Shown: piece after piece, positions 26,544-36,032 of the stretch | How positions within the stretch are numbered: the stretch's first letter is position 1 | How the letters are laid out: the number at the start of each line of letters is the position of its first letter | DNA from: Salegentibacter salegens | GTDB taxonomy: Bacteria > Bacteroidota > Bacteroidia > Flavobacteriales > Flavobacteriaceae | Assembly (NCBI RefSeq): GCF_900142975.1 | Contig: NZ_LT670848.1 | Span: 62,001 to 126,000 of the forward strand | Length of the DNA stretch: 64,000 bases | Reading direction: 5' to 3' | Program-made: the position numbers and the translations under genes | Notes under the pieces: model-generated | Told to the model about the DNA's origin: nothing | The model's input: the letters and a program-made list of their open reading frames with translations, nothing else | The model's database searches: none

Positions 26544-27241
26544 ATAAAAAAATAATTGCTGTTATCCCTGCAAGAGGTGGCTCTAAAAGGATTCCAAAAA
26601 AAAATATAGTCAATCTTAATGGTAAGCCAATGATAGCCTGGACTATAGAAGCAGCGTTGAAATCAAAATATATTGATGAAGTTTTAGTGAGCACCGACGA
26701 TGAAGAAATAGCGGAGATAGGAAAAGATTATGGTGCCAAGGTTCCTTTTTTAAGAAATGCTAATGCAGATGACCATTCTCCCATAAGTTTGGCAACTGTT
26801 AGAGCACTTAAACAGTGGGAAGAAAGTGGTCTGGAAAAACAGGAAGTAGTAGTGCAATTAATGGCTAATTGTCCGTTAAGAGATAGTAACGACATCGATG
26901 AGGCTATTGAAAATTTCTTTCAAAAGAATTTAGATTTTCAAATTAGTTGTTTCAAATATGGTTGGATGAATCCCTGGTGGGCTCATAAATTGGATAATAG
27001 CGGAAAAGCTACTCCGGTCTTTGAGGAAAAGGAGAGAATGAAAAGATCGCAGGATCAGCCAGATCTATATTGTCCTACTGGCGCTATCTGGATAGCAAAA
27101 AAAGATGAGCTTTTTAAAACAGAAACGTTCTATGGAGTGAACTATTCATTTTTTCCTGTTCACTGGATCAAAGCTATAGATATCGATGAATATGAGGATT
27201 TAGAAATGGCGAAATATTTTATTCGAAATCCTCAGAATTAA
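26528..27241 (+). CDS. pseF: CMP-nonulosonate cytidylyltransferase (PseF/NeuA-like)
   Basis: A 237-residue enzyme that activates a nonulosonic acid with CTP. The signature IPARGGSKRIPKKNI (about residue 13) binds CTP. VLVSTDDEEIAEIG, QLMANCPLRDSNDID and the C-terminal DIDEYEDLEMAK (metal-binding Asp pair) are family features. PseF fits the operon context; the exact acid (Pse or a stereoisomer) cannot be told from sequence. Confidence 0.9.
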   Translation: MDNLVNKKIIAVIPARGGSKRIPKKNIVNLNGKPMIAWTIEAALKSKYIDEVLVSTDDEEIAEIGKDYGAKVPFLRNANADDHSPISLATVRALKQWEESGLEKQEVVVQLMANCPLRDSNDIDEAIENFFQKNLDFQISCFKYGWMNPWWAHKLDNSGKATPVFEEKERMKRSQDQPDLYCPTGAIWIAKKDELFKTETFYGVNYSFFPVHWIKAIDIDEYEDLEMAKYFIRNPQN

Positions 27242-27249
27242 TTTGAAAA

Positions 27250-28254
27250 ATGAAATCCTATAAAGTCTTAGACCAACAAAAATTTACTTCTGGCGAATAT
27301 GCTATTGTACCTATAAGAATGGAAGATCGTTACGCTATTATGAAATGGCGCAATGAACAAATGTATCATTTGCGACAGAATGAGATTTTAACCAAAGAAA
27401 ATCAGGATGAATATTTTAATGATGTAATATCTAATTTATTTGATCAGGAAAAACCAAATCAAATTTTATTTTCTTTTTTAAAAGGTGATGAATGCATTGG
27501 TTATGGAGCCCTAGTTCATATTAACTGGGTAGATAAGAATGCTGAAATATCTTTTATAATGAACACAAGCCTTGAGGAAGATTATTTCGAACTTTACTGG
27601 ATTAATTTTCTAGAATTAATAGAAGAAGTTGCTTTCAAGGAATTAGGGCTACATAAAATATTTACCTATGCTTATGATTTAAGACCTTTGCTTTATTCTG
27701 CTTTAGAAAAATCCTGCTTTGCGCTGGAATCTGAATTAAAGGAACATTGTTATTTTAACAGTAAATTTATTAGTGTTAAGATTCATTCTAAAATGAATAA
27801 AAATAATGAATTACGATTTGCTACAGAATCAGATTTAAACCTGACATTTGGCTGGGTAAATAATGTTAGTATAAGAGCCTTTTCATTTAATAAACAACAA
27901 ATTTCTTTGAAAGACCATGCATTTTGGTTTTTATCTAAAATAGAAAATTCAAATTGCGAATACTATATTCTTAAAGTCAATGGCATATGTGCTGGATCTA
28001 TCAGGTTTGATATAGAGGAAAAGCAAATAGCAAAAATAAATTATTTATTAGATCCAAATTTTACAGGAAAAGGGCTAGGAACTTACTTGCTGGAAAATGG
28101 GATAAAGTTTTTAAAAGAGAACCGGCCCGAGATTAATATGGTTTATGGATATGTTTTAAAAGAAAATATGGCATCGATTAAAATATTTGAAAAACTTTTA
28201 TTTGAAGAGCTTGAAAAGGGTTCAAAATTAAAATATCAAAAAAGAATAAAATGA
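27250..28254 (+). CDS. Two-domain GNAT acetyltransferase (PseH-like)
   Basis: A 334-residue protein of two GNAT-type domains. The N-terminal one (about 15-180) has AIVPIRMEDRYAIMKWRNEQ and FLKGDECIGYGALVHINW. The C-terminal one (about 185-332) has LRFATESDLNLTFGWVNN, HAFWFLSKIEN and GKGLGTYLLENGIKFL. The second domain resembles the acetyltransferase often fused to PseG in other bacteria (ATExDxxxxFxW...HxxWF). No PseG UDP-sugar hydrolase domain is visible here. Either domain could do the N-4 acetylation of the PseH step. Its stop overlaps the pseI start by 4 bases. Confidence 0.85.
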   Translation: MKSYKVLDQQKFTSGEYAIVPIRMEDRYAIMKWRNEQMYHLRQNEILTKENQDEYFNDVISNLFDQEKPNQILFSFLKGDECIGYGALVHINWVDKNAEISFIMNTSLEEDYFELYWINFLELIEEVAFKELGLHKIFTYAYDLRPLLYSALEKSCFALESELKEHCYFNSKFISVKIHSKMNKNNELRFATESDLNLTFGWVNNVSIRAFSFNKQQISLKDHAFWFLSKIENSNCEYYILKVNGICAGSIRFDIEEKQIAKINYLLDPNFTGKGLGTYLLENGIKFLKENRPEINMVYGYVLKENMASIKIFEKLLFEELEKGSKLKYQKRIK

Positions 28255-29300
28255 AGATAGGAAATAGAGAATTAGGAAAGAGGTCTTCAGTTTTTATAAT
28301 TGCAGAACTTTCAGCCAATCATAATGGTAGTTTGGAAACTGCTTTAAAAACAATTAAGGCAGCTAAAAGAGCGGGCGCAGACTGTATTAAACTCCAGACT
28401 TATACTGCTGATACGATGACAATTGATTCCAGTAAAGAAGATTTCACGATAAAGGGAACCATTTGGGAAGGTAAGAATTTATATAAACTTTATCAGGAAG
28501 CCCATACACCCTGGGAATGGCATAAAAAATTATTTAAAGTTGCGAGTGAAGAAGGTTTAATTTGTTTTTCTTCCCCCTTTGATAAAACAGCGGTAGATTT
28601 TCTTGAAGGTTTAGACGTACCTGCTTATAAAATAGCTTCTTTTGAAATCACCGATATCCCGCTAATAGAGTATGTAGCTTCTCAAGGAAAACCGGTTATT
28701 ATTTCTACCGGTATAGCTGAACAGGAAGATATCGAACTTGCTCTAGATGCCTGTAAAAGAATGGGGAATAGTGATATCGCCTTGTTAAAATGTACTTCGT
28801 CCTATCCAGCCCCAATAGAAGAAGCTAATATGGTGATGGTCAAAGACCTTGCGGAACGCTATAATGTTATTTCCGGTTTGTCAGATCATACCATGGGAAG
28901 TACAGTGCCTATTGTTGCAACTGCAATGGGTGCTAAAATTATAGAAAAACATTTCATTTTAGATAAATCTATTGGTGGTCCAGATGCTTCTTTTTCTATG
29001 GATGAAAAAGAATTTACCGAAATGGTTAAAGCGGTAAGAGAGGCAGAAAAAGCACTTGGTAAAGTTGACTATACTTTGACTGAAAAACAAAAGAAAGGAA
29101 AAGATTTTAGTCGTTCCCTTTATGTAGTAGAAGATATTAAAGCTGGACAGCTTATTACAGAAAAAAATTTAAGAAGCATAAGACCGGGCTTTGGATTGCA
29201 TCCTAAGTATTTTAAAGAAGTTCTGGGAAAAAAAGTTGATAAAAACGTGGAGAAGGGTACAGCTTTTAGTTTAGACTTGGTGGAGCATGGAAAAGAATAA
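28251..29300 (+). CDS. pseI: Pseudaminic acid synthase
   Basis: A 349-residue NeuB-family enzyme condensing PEP with a 2,4-diacetamido-hexose to give the nonulosonic acid. Features: FIIAELSANHNGSLE at the start, KLQTYTADTMT, SSPFDKTAVDFLE, KIASFEI, KCTSSYPAPIEE, GLSDHTMGS and EKHFILD. A C-terminal SAF/antifreeze-like domain follows (RSLYVVEDIKAGQLITEKNLR). TYTADTMT and the PAPIEEAN region point to PseI rather than NeuB or LegI. It overlaps both neighbours. Confidence 0.94.
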   Translation: MKIGNRELGKRSSVFIIAELSANHNGSLETALKTIKAAKRAGADCIKLQTYTADTMTIDSSKEDFTIKGTIWEGKNLYKLYQEAHTPWEWHKKLFKVASEEGLICFSSPFDKTAVDFLEGLDVPAYKIASFEITDIPLIEYVASQGKPVIISTGIAEQEDIELALDACKRMGNSDIALLKCTSSYPAPIEEANMVMVKDLAERYNVISGLSDHTMGSTVPIVATAMGAKIIEKHFILDKSIGGPDASFSMDEKEFTEMVKAVREAEKALGKVDYTLTEKQKKGKDFSRSLYVVEDIKAGQLITEKNLRSIRPGFGLHPKYFKEVLGKKVDKNVEKGTAFSLDLVEHGKE

Positions 29301-30741
29301 AATTGACCATACCGTTTTGTCAAATTACTTTGCGCAATGGGCAGAAGAATACCCAGTAGAAACCTGGATTATTGGAGGAATTAATATTTGGCCTATCCTT
29401 AAGAAAAGTATTTTTTTTACAATTCTGGTTGAGAATGGCGGAAAAAATCAACAAATTTCCCCAATATATATTAGAGCTTATAAAAAAATAAAAAAACTTA
29501 TAAAAGCTTGGATTTATGTAAAACGACTGAAACTGGAAAAAGCAAACTTTCTTTTTAGCAGTAGCTATCAACAACGTATTTTCTATAAGGATAGAGAGTT
29601 TAATAGGTTTATTGAGCCTTTAATGGATTATTTGGAAGAACAGGGAGAAAAATCTTATCTTTTAGAATATCCAGAGGTTAAAAAAGAGCGGGCTTATCGT
29701 CCTGAGCGTATTGTAGATATTCAATGTATGCTGGCATTATACTCCAGCTCAAAAAATAAAAATAAATATGTTGAGGAGTTAAAGCAACTTGCTAGGTTTG
29801 ATGAATTTTTAGAAAATGTATACGTAAAAACGAATTTAGATGCTGGCTATAATAAAAATAGATTAATTAGGATCATACTTTCTATAAAATCCTGGGAAAA
29901 GGTGTATACTAAAATTATAAAGCTTACTAACCCTAGGTATGTTTTAGGTTTAGTATACTATTCTGATGCAATATATGGGCTAAACCTTGCGGCTCGAAAA
30001 CTTGGAGTTACCAGTATAGACCTCCAGCACGGTGGTATGGGAAAAGCTCACCCAGCTTATTTTTTTAATAAAATACCAGCTGAAGGTTATAACTTATTGC
30101 CCGATATTTTTTGGGTTTGGAGTGATTCGGATTATAAAAATATAAATAACTGGGCGAAAAAAACACCTCATAATGTTTTGTTAGGCGGAAATCCCTGGAT
30201 TGGATTGCTTGGTAAAAAAGAGAATAATAAGAAAAGCATAAACAAGAAAAGACCAGTTATATTGTTTACCCTCCAGCCCATAAATGATATCATTCCTTCA
30301 TACTTATATAAAATAATAGCGGAAACAACAGAGGAATTTGAATGGTGGTTACGTTTTCATCCTAGAATGACAGGCGAAGAAAAAAAAGGTGTATTAGATA
30401 AATTAAGTAATTTTGGAATATTAGACAGTATTACGTTTGATTATTCCAGTAAGGCTCCACTTCCTGTGGTTCTTCGTGAATGTGATTTACATATATCTTT
30501 TTCATCTGGCTCTATAACCGAAGCGGCCATAATGCATCGATTTTCTCTGATACTAAGTGAAACAGGAATAAATTTTTATGAAAACCTAATTGAGGAAGGT
30601 TGGGCATTTCCGTGTATTGAACGTGATCCACAGATTATAAAAAATAAAATTAGAATTTATTTAGAAAGAGGGCAAAATTCTATTTTGAACAAAGAGGTGG
30701 ATTATAGAGAAACACTGAAATTGTTATTAAAGGAAACTTAA
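29287..30741 (+). CDS. Unassigned protein with GT-B glycosyltransferase-like features
   Basis: A 484-residue soluble protein I cannot place in a named family. The middle has GLVYYSDAIYGLNLAARKLGV and IDLQHGGMGKAHPAY; a QHG motif of this kind is seen in several GT-B transferases of capsule loci. WLRFHPRMTGEEK follows, then SFSSGSITEAAIM, resembling the nucleotide-sugar-binding end of GT-B enzymes. Its overlap with pseI by 14 bases suggests it handles the CMP-nonulosonic acid, possibly as its transferase. That is inference from position and fold-like motifs. Confidence 0.6.
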   Translation: MEKNKIDHTVLSNYFAQWAEEYPVETWIIGGINIWPILKKSIFFTILVENGGKNQQISPIYIRAYKKIKKLIKAWIYVKRLKLEKANFLFSSSYQQRIFYKDREFNRFIEPLMDYLEEQGEKSYLLEYPEVKKERAYRPERIVDIQCMLALYSSSKNKNKYVEELKQLARFDEFLENVYVKTNLDAGYNKNRLIRIILSIKSWEKVYTKIIKLTNPRYVLGLVYYSDAIYGLNLAARKLGVTSIDLQHGGMGKAHPAYFFNKIPAEGYNLLPDIFWVWSDSDYKNINNWAKKTPHNVLLGGNPWIGLLGKKENNKKSINKKRPVILFTLQPINDIIPSYLYKIIAETTEEFEWWLRFHPRMTGEEKKGVLDKLSNFGILDSITFDYSSKAPLPVVLRECDLHISFSSGSITEAAIMHRFSLILSETGINFYENLIEEGWAFPCIERDPQIIKNKIRIYLERGQNSILNKEVDYRETLKLLLKET

Positions 30742-31677
30742 ATGGAGAAAGTTAATATAATTACATACGCCGACGGATTTTATATACAACATGCGTGCTT
30801 AATGCTTATGTCACTAAAGGATGTGGTTACCAAAGATCGGGAATATGAGGTTATTATTTTTTACGCGAATTGTGATGAATTATCCCTTAAAAAGTTAGAA
30901 ATCAGTCTTGGTAATTATTTACCTCAAAATATAAGCTATCAATTAATAAAATGTGACTTTGGCATATCTAACAAGTTAAAAGCAAAAAGTGAACATCTTA
31001 ATGCTTCGATTTATGATAAAGTCTTAATTTACAATCTTATTCCTCCTGATGTGCACAAAGTTGTTTTTTTTGATGCAGATATAATATTAGAAAAAGACCC
31101 TGCTATAATTTTTGATATAGATTTGGGTGATAATTATGTTGGAGCAGTAAAAGATCAGGTTTTCGAAAACTTTTCTCAAGAAGCTAAAAATGTTCTTGGA
31201 ATTAAAGCATACCAATACTTCAATACAGGCGTTATGCTTGTTAATTTGATTAAATGGCGTAATGATGAAATCTCTAAAAGATCTTTAGATTTTGCTTTCG
31301 AAAAGTGGGATTTAACACCTTACCATGATCAGGATGCCTTTAACTACGTGATTAAGGGAAATTGGAAAGAAATTTCACCGCTGTGGAATCCGCGTATTTT
31401 AAATAGAATCCTAATACAGGGAGAGGAAAAAATTTATAAAAAAATGGAAGTTTATCGGAAGGATCTTTCTTTTCTAGTACACTATAGCGGTCCTGAAAAA
31501 CCCTGGTTATATATGTCTTTTCATCCGAAAAAAAATGAGTACTTAAAATACTTAAAAATATCTGAATTTAAAGATTATAAATTTCCTGATTATAACATTA
31601 AAAACCTTATAAAAAAGCAGATCATTGGTTTACGCCGTAAATTTTATTTCTTTAGAAAAGGACTAAAATTATCTTAA
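30742..31677 (+). CDS. Glycosyltransferase family 8 protein
   Basis: A 311-residue retaining GT-A transferase of the glycogenin/LgtC type. The metal-binding DxD is in VVFFDADIILEKDP (about residue 113). QYFNTGVMLVNLIKWR, YHDQDAFNYV and HYSGPEKPW (the late His motif) are all family hallmarks. It starts directly after the stop of the upstream gene (0 bases between). GT8 enzymes use UDP-glucose or UDP-galactose; donor here unknown. Confidence 0.9.
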   Translation: MEKVNIITYADGFYIQHACLMLMSLKDVVTKDREYEVIIFYANCDELSLKKLEISLGNYLPQNISYQLIKCDFGISNKLKAKSEHLNASIYDKVLIYNLIPPDVHKVVFFDADIILEKDPAIIFDIDLGDNYVGAVKDQVFENFSQEAKNVLGIKAYQYFNTGVMLVNLIKWRNDEISKRSLDFAFEKWDLTPYHDQDAFNYVIKGNWKEISPLWNPRILNRILIQGEEKIYKKMEVYRKDLSFLVHYSGPEKPWLYMSFHPKKNEYLKYLKISEFKDYKFPDYNIKNLIKKQIIGLRRKFYFFRKGLKLS

Positions 31678-31694
31678 CCGCTTAAAAATAGTTA

Positions 31695-33509
31695 ATGGAT
31701 AAATTTAAAAAAATAATTAAGAATAATTTTCAATATTTCTTTTATTTCTACTCCTACCTTCGTTATAGAATTCTTATAGCTTTTGGTTTAAGTTTTTTAA
31801 GAGGTGTTTTAGATGGATTTGGACTAGCGATGTTTATTCCACTATTAAAAATGTCTACTTCGGGTCCACAAGATGTACCGAGTGAAGGCTTGGGTAACCT
31901 GAGTTTTTTACCGGAGTTCTTAAGCAGTATCGGTATTACTCTTAATATTCAAAACACACTTTTAATAATTCTTACATTCTTTTGTTTTAAGGGAGTGGTT
32001 GCCTTTGTAGAAGGTTATGCTCGCGTAACATATCAACAATTGTTTATAAGGGAGATAAGGATTAGTAATATTAGATTATTAAATACTTTTAAGTTTAGTG
32101 AATTCGTAAAATCTGATGTAGGTAAAATTCAAAACACTTTTAGTGGAGAAGTTGGGCGTGTTAACATAGCCTATCAAAGTTATTTTAAAGCTATAGAATA
32201 CGGGGTTTTAGTTTTTGTTTACGTAGCTTTTGCTTTTGCTGCAAATGCCAGGTTTGCAATTATTGTTGCTATAGGAGGCTTTTTAACTAATATTTTGTTT
32301 AAATGGTTGTTTAGGAAAACGAAAAGTTTATCTAAAACATACACCAAAAGTGCCCATCGTTTTCAAAGCTTGTTAATTCAACATGTTGCTAACTTTAAAT
32401 ATTTAAAGGCCTCAGGTTTAAATTACAGGTATGGAAATAAATTAAAGCAAAATATTACTGAATTAGAAGAAGTTCAAAAAAAGCTTGGATTGGTAGATTC
32501 TACTTTGAAAGCACTTAGGGAGCCACTTACTATACTAGTTGTGGTTGTTGCTATTTTAATTCAGGTAAGTTATTTTAATTCGGATATTGGCTTAATAATT
32601 TTAAGTCTTTTATTTTTATATAGATCCTTAACCTTTTTATTAGCGCTTCAGGAACAATGGAACCGATTTCTTGGAGTTTCTGGTTCCATGGAAAATATGA
32701 CAAATTTTACCCGGGAATTAAAAAGAAATAAAGACAGGAACGGAGATATTAAGTTCGATGGATTTCAAGAAAAAATTAAAATTAATAACATTCATTTTAA
32801 ATTTGGTGATACTCCAATTTTATCTGGGTTAAATTTTGAGATAAACAAAAATGAAAGCATTGCGATAGTAGGGGAGAGCGGTTCTGGTAAATCTACACTC
32901 ATGAATATCCTATCTGGTCTGCTGTTGCCTGAGAAAGGAGAAGTCTTTATAGATGAAAAATCCTTAAATGAATTAGATCTAATTTCTTACAGGAAAAGGA
33001 TTGGTTATATTGCTCAGGAAGCTCCTATTTTTAATGACAGCGTATTTAATAACATAACCTTTTGGGCTGAGAAGAATGAAGAAAACTTGAAGAAGTTTAA
33101 TGAGGCTATAAAGAAATCAGCTCTATACGATTTTGTTAATACTCTTAAAGATCGGGAAGACGAATTACTGGGGAATAATGGAATCAATATAAGTGGGGGA
33201 CAAAAACAGCGATTGTCTATAGCTAGGGAACTATATAAAGATGTGGATTTTCTATTTATGGATGAAGCCACTTCAGCTCTCGATGGGGAAACAGAAGCTG
33301 CAATACAATCAAATATTGATAGGTTAAAAGGACAGTATACAATCATTATGATAGCTCATAGGCTGGCTACTGTAAAAAATGCCGATAAAATAGTAGTGTT
33401 AAAGGAAGGGAAGATAGAAAACATGGGAAGTTTTGATGAATTGGCCAGGAAATCTGAAGTTTTCAAACATATGATAGAATTACAGGGTATGACACCGACA
33501 GCCAAATAG
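31695..33509 (+). CDS. ABC transporter, fused permease and ATPase (flippase type)
   Basis: A 604-residue half-transporter. An N-terminal six-helix transmembrane domain (about residues 15-330) is followed by an ATPase domain with GESGSGKST (Walker A, about 398), NISGGQKQRLSIAREL (signature) and DFLFMDEATSALD (Walker B). It resembles PglK/MsbA-like exporters that flip lipid-linked saccharides across the inner membrane. As the last gene of the pse operon it is the most likely flippase of the locus; no Wzx was seen. Confidence 0.9.
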   Translation: MDKFKKIIKNNFQYFFYFYSYLRYRILIAFGLSFLRGVLDGFGLAMFIPLLKMSTSGPQDVPSEGLGNLSFLPEFLSSIGITLNIQNTLLIILTFFCFKGVVAFVEGYARVTYQQLFIREIRISNIRLLNTFKFSEFVKSDVGKIQNTFSGEVGRVNIAYQSYFKAIEYGVLVFVYVAFAFAANARFAIIVAIGGFLTNILFKWLFRKTKSLSKTYTKSAHRFQSLLIQHVANFKYLKASGLNYRYGNKLKQNITELEEVQKKLGLVDSTLKALREPLTILVVVVAILIQVSYFNSDIGLIILSLLFLYRSLTFLLALQEQWNRFLGVSGSMENMTNFTRELKRNKDRNGDIKFDGFQEKIKINNIHFKFGDTPILSGLNFEINKNESIAIVGESGSGKSTLMNILSGLLLPEKGEVFIDEKSLNELDLISYRKRIGYIAQEAPIFNDSVFNNITFWAEKNEENLKKFNEAIKKSALYDFVNTLKDREDELLGNNGINISGGQKQRLSIARELYKDVDFLFMDEATSALDGETEAAIQSNIDRLKGQYTIIMIAHRLATVKNADKIVVLKEGKIENMGSFDELARKSEVFKHMIELQGMTPTAK

Positions 33510-33808
33510 TTAATAGGTAGTTCTTATTCTTTCAAAAAACTATATTTGTATTTTTTATTATTTTGAGTGCTACATGCCAAGCCTTTATGTTTCAAGAAAT
33601 AGGCGGTAAATTATTTGTTTTAATAAATGTTAGATTATTTTCTTATAAACTGAAACTATAGCATTGAGGTGTAATATGTTCAAATCATATAATTATAGGG
33701 GGGTAATTGAATTAAAAACGATATTTTACGAATCAAAGATTGAAAAATAAAATTAAAATAATTGTGGTTATTACATATTAGAGTATATCTACAAAAAAAT
33801 AAAATAAA
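33510..33808. promoter_or_regulatory. 299-base leader/promoter region upstream of the aldolase gene
   Basis: TATATTTG at 33541-33548 matches the -7 consensus and would give a leader of about 250 bases, unusually long for this locus. Within it GGCGGTA (33602-33608) resembles the core of the ops element of RfaH-controlled operons. No terminator hairpin and no NusG paralogue were seen, so an elongation-control role is only a possibility. Confidence 0.35.
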
Positions 33809-35341
33809 ATGAAATTACTTGATTGTACACTTAGGGATGGAGGTTATTATACTAACTGGGATTTTGATAGAGAACTAGTAAAAGCATATTTTGATGCATT
33901 TAATAATCTTCCTATTGATTACCTGGAAATTGGTTATCGTTCAAATTCAATGAACTCTTACCTGGGGGAATATTTTTATTGCCCGCAATATGTACTGGAA
34001 GATGCCAAAATAAATAGTTCAAAAAAGCTGGTTATTATCTTAAATGAAAAAGATGTACGGGCAGAACATGTTCCTGATTTACTGGAACCTTGTGTGGGCT
34101 ATATTACTATGGTTAGAATAGCCATAGATCCTAAAAATTTTAAAAGAGCACTGAGTCTTGCAGAAGCTGTAAAAAAACTTGGTTTTGAGGTTGGGTTTAA
34201 CGTAATGTATATGTCTAACTGGGAGAATGAAAAGGAATTCCTTGGGCAAATTAAGGAAATTAACGGAATTGTTGATTATTTCTATATGGTTGATTCTTTT
34301 GGAGGGGTTTACCCTGAAGATGTGAGAAAAACCTTTGATATAGTTAGAAATCAAACTGATACAAAGATAGGTTTTCACGGCCATAATAATTTACAATTAG
34401 CCTTGGTGAACACTTTAACTGCTATTGATTGTGGTGTTTCTATTGTGGATACAACTGTAACAGGAATGGGGCGTGGAGCCGGAAATTTGCAGACAGAATT
34501 ATTGTTGACTGCGCTTAACGGAAAAGGAGAACTTGATCTTGATTTCAATGCTTTGAGCAAAGTGGTAGATCCATTTGAAGCTATGCAGAAGGAGTATGGG
34601 TGGGGAACCAACCTACCTTATATGGTTTCTGGAGCAAATTCGCTTCCTCAAAAGGAGGTAATGTCTTGGGTTACCAAACGTTTTTATTCTTTAAACAGTA
34701 TAATACGGGCCCTTTCAAATCAATCAAAAGGAATTGAAGACAACATTGATCTAAAGAATTTGGAGGAAGAGAAAAAGTTTAAATTAGCCTTAATAATTGG
34801 TGGCGGTCCTAGTGGCAAGAAACATGCTAAAGCCATTAATGAATTTATAGATAAACAAGAGGATATCTGTCTTATCCATTCCAGTTCAAAGAATTCTCAG
34901 GAATTTAAAGATGTTCATAAACTTCAAATACATTGTCTGGCCGGGAATGAAGGTCATCGCCTTGAAGATAGTTACAGCGAGATGAATATAAAAGACAAAC
35001 TTGTAGTGCTACCACCTTATCCAAGAACCATGGGTACTTATATACCGGAAAGTTTAGAAGATGTGGCATTTCAGCTTCAGGAAATAAGCTTTACCGATAA
35101 ATTTCATGAATCGGTTACCTCTTTAGCAATAGAAACTGCGCTTAAGTTAGGGGTTGAAAAATTCTATTTTGCAGGGTATGATGGATATTCGGGAGAAATT
35201 AAAGCCCAGGAACTGGAATTATTTAATGAAAACGAATATATTTTTGAACGTCTTAAGGAAAACGGTAATTACACCCCTATTGCTATTACCCCAACTTTGT
35301 ATGATAGCCTAGAACCTCAATCTGTATTTGCTTTAATTTAA
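33809..35341 (+). CDS. HMGL/DmpG-type aldolase with extra C-terminal domain
   Basis: A 510-residue protein. Residues 1-280 form a TIM-barrel aldolase of the HMG-CoA lyase/4-hydroxy-2-oxovalerate aldolase family: LLDCTLRDGGYYTNWDF (catalytic Arg-Asp and metal Asp), VDSFGGVYPEDV, GFHGHNNLQLA (metal His pair) and GMGRGAGNLQTEL. Residues 320-510 form a second domain starting KLALIIGGGPSGKKHAKAI, nucleotide-binding-like. Such enzymes join pyruvate to an aldehyde or split the product. Followed 4 bases later by a CMP-sugar synthetase-like gene, it may build or supply an ulosonic acid without PEP. Function unproven. Confidence 0.82.
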   Translation: MKLLDCTLRDGGYYTNWDFDRELVKAYFDAFNNLPIDYLEIGYRSNSMNSYLGEYFYCPQYVLEDAKINSSKKLVIILNEKDVRAEHVPDLLEPCVGYITMVRIAIDPKNFKRALSLAEAVKKLGFEVGFNVMYMSNWENEKEFLGQIKEINGIVDYFYMVDSFGGVYPEDVRKTFDIVRNQTDTKIGFHGHNNLQLALVNTLTAIDCGVSIVDTTVTGMGRGAGNLQTELLLTALNGKGELDLDFNALSKVVDPFEAMQKEYGWGTNLPYMVSGANSLPQKEVMSWVTKRFYSLNSIIRALSNQSKGIEDNIDLKNLEEEKKFKLALIIGGGPSGKKHAKAINEFIDKQEDICLIHSSSKNSQEFKDVHKLQIHCLAGNEGHRLEDSYSEMNIKDKLVVLPPYPRTMGTYIPESLEDVAFQLQEISFTDKFHESVTSLAIETALKLGVEKFYFAGYDGYSGEIKAQELELFNENEYIFERLKENGNYTPIAITPTLYDSLEPQSVFALI

Positions 35342-35345
35342 GATT

Positions 35346-36032
35346 ATGTCTATATCAGTTTTTTTGCCCACCCGGAAGGGTAGTGAACGAGTTAAAAATA
35401 AGAATACACGAAAATTTTCAAATTTTGACGGAGGCTTGCTGGAATTAAAGTTAAAACAGTTAGCTAAGTTAGATGTGGATGAGGTTGTGCTTTCAACAAA
35501 TGATGAAGAATCTTTAGCGGTAGCCAGGAATTTTGAAAGTGATTTCCCGAAACTTAAAATTGAAGTTCGTCCCGATGCCTTAGCATTAAGTACTACCAGT
35601 TTAAGTGATTTAATTGCCTATGTTCCAAACATAATAAACAGCGAGCATGTTCTTTGGACCCATGTTACCTCACCCATGGTTGATACTGAGATTTATTCAG
35701 ATAGTATAAAAACCTATTATGAAGGTCTGGAAAAGGGTTTTGATTCTTTGATGTCTGTAACAGGTTTTCAAAACTTTTTATGGAAAAAAGAACGTAATGA
35801 TATTATTAATAGAATAGGTGATGAGCGTTGGCCCAAAACCCAGGACCTAGAAATGCTGTACGAGATTAATAGTGCTGTTTTTATAACTCCCAAAGAGATT
35901 TATAAAAAGAATGGGGATAGGGTAGGAAAGAATCCTTACTTATTTGAGATGAATAAATTCACTTCTTTAGATGTAGATTGGGAAGAAGATTTTAAAATTG
36001 CAGAGGCAGTATATGATAAATTTAAAGGATAA
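35346..36032 (+). CDS. Acylneuraminate-type cytidylyltransferase
   Basis: A 228-residue nucleotidyltransferase of the NeuA/KdsB fold. The N-terminus VFLPTRKGSERVKNKNTRKF corresponds to the CTP-binding PARxGSxRxxxKN motif. VVLSTNDEESLAVA, WTHVTSPMVDTE and the C-terminal SLDVDWEEDFKIAE (Asp pair) follow. It probably activates a keto-sugar acid as its CMP derivative. Its placement between the aldolase and the HAD phosphatase and GT29 genes suggests all four act on one sugar. Confidence 0.83.
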   Translation: MSISVFLPTRKGSERVKNKNTRKFSNFDGGLLELKLKQLAKLDVDEVVLSTNDEESLAVARNFESDFPKLKIEVRPDALALSTTSLSDLIAYVPNIINSEHVLWTHVTSPMVDTEIYSDSIKTYYEGLEKGFDSLMSVTGFQNFLWKKERNDIINRIGDERWPKTQDLEMLYEINSAVFITPKEIYKKNGDRVGKNPYLFEMNKFTSLDVDWEEDFKIAEAVYDKFKG

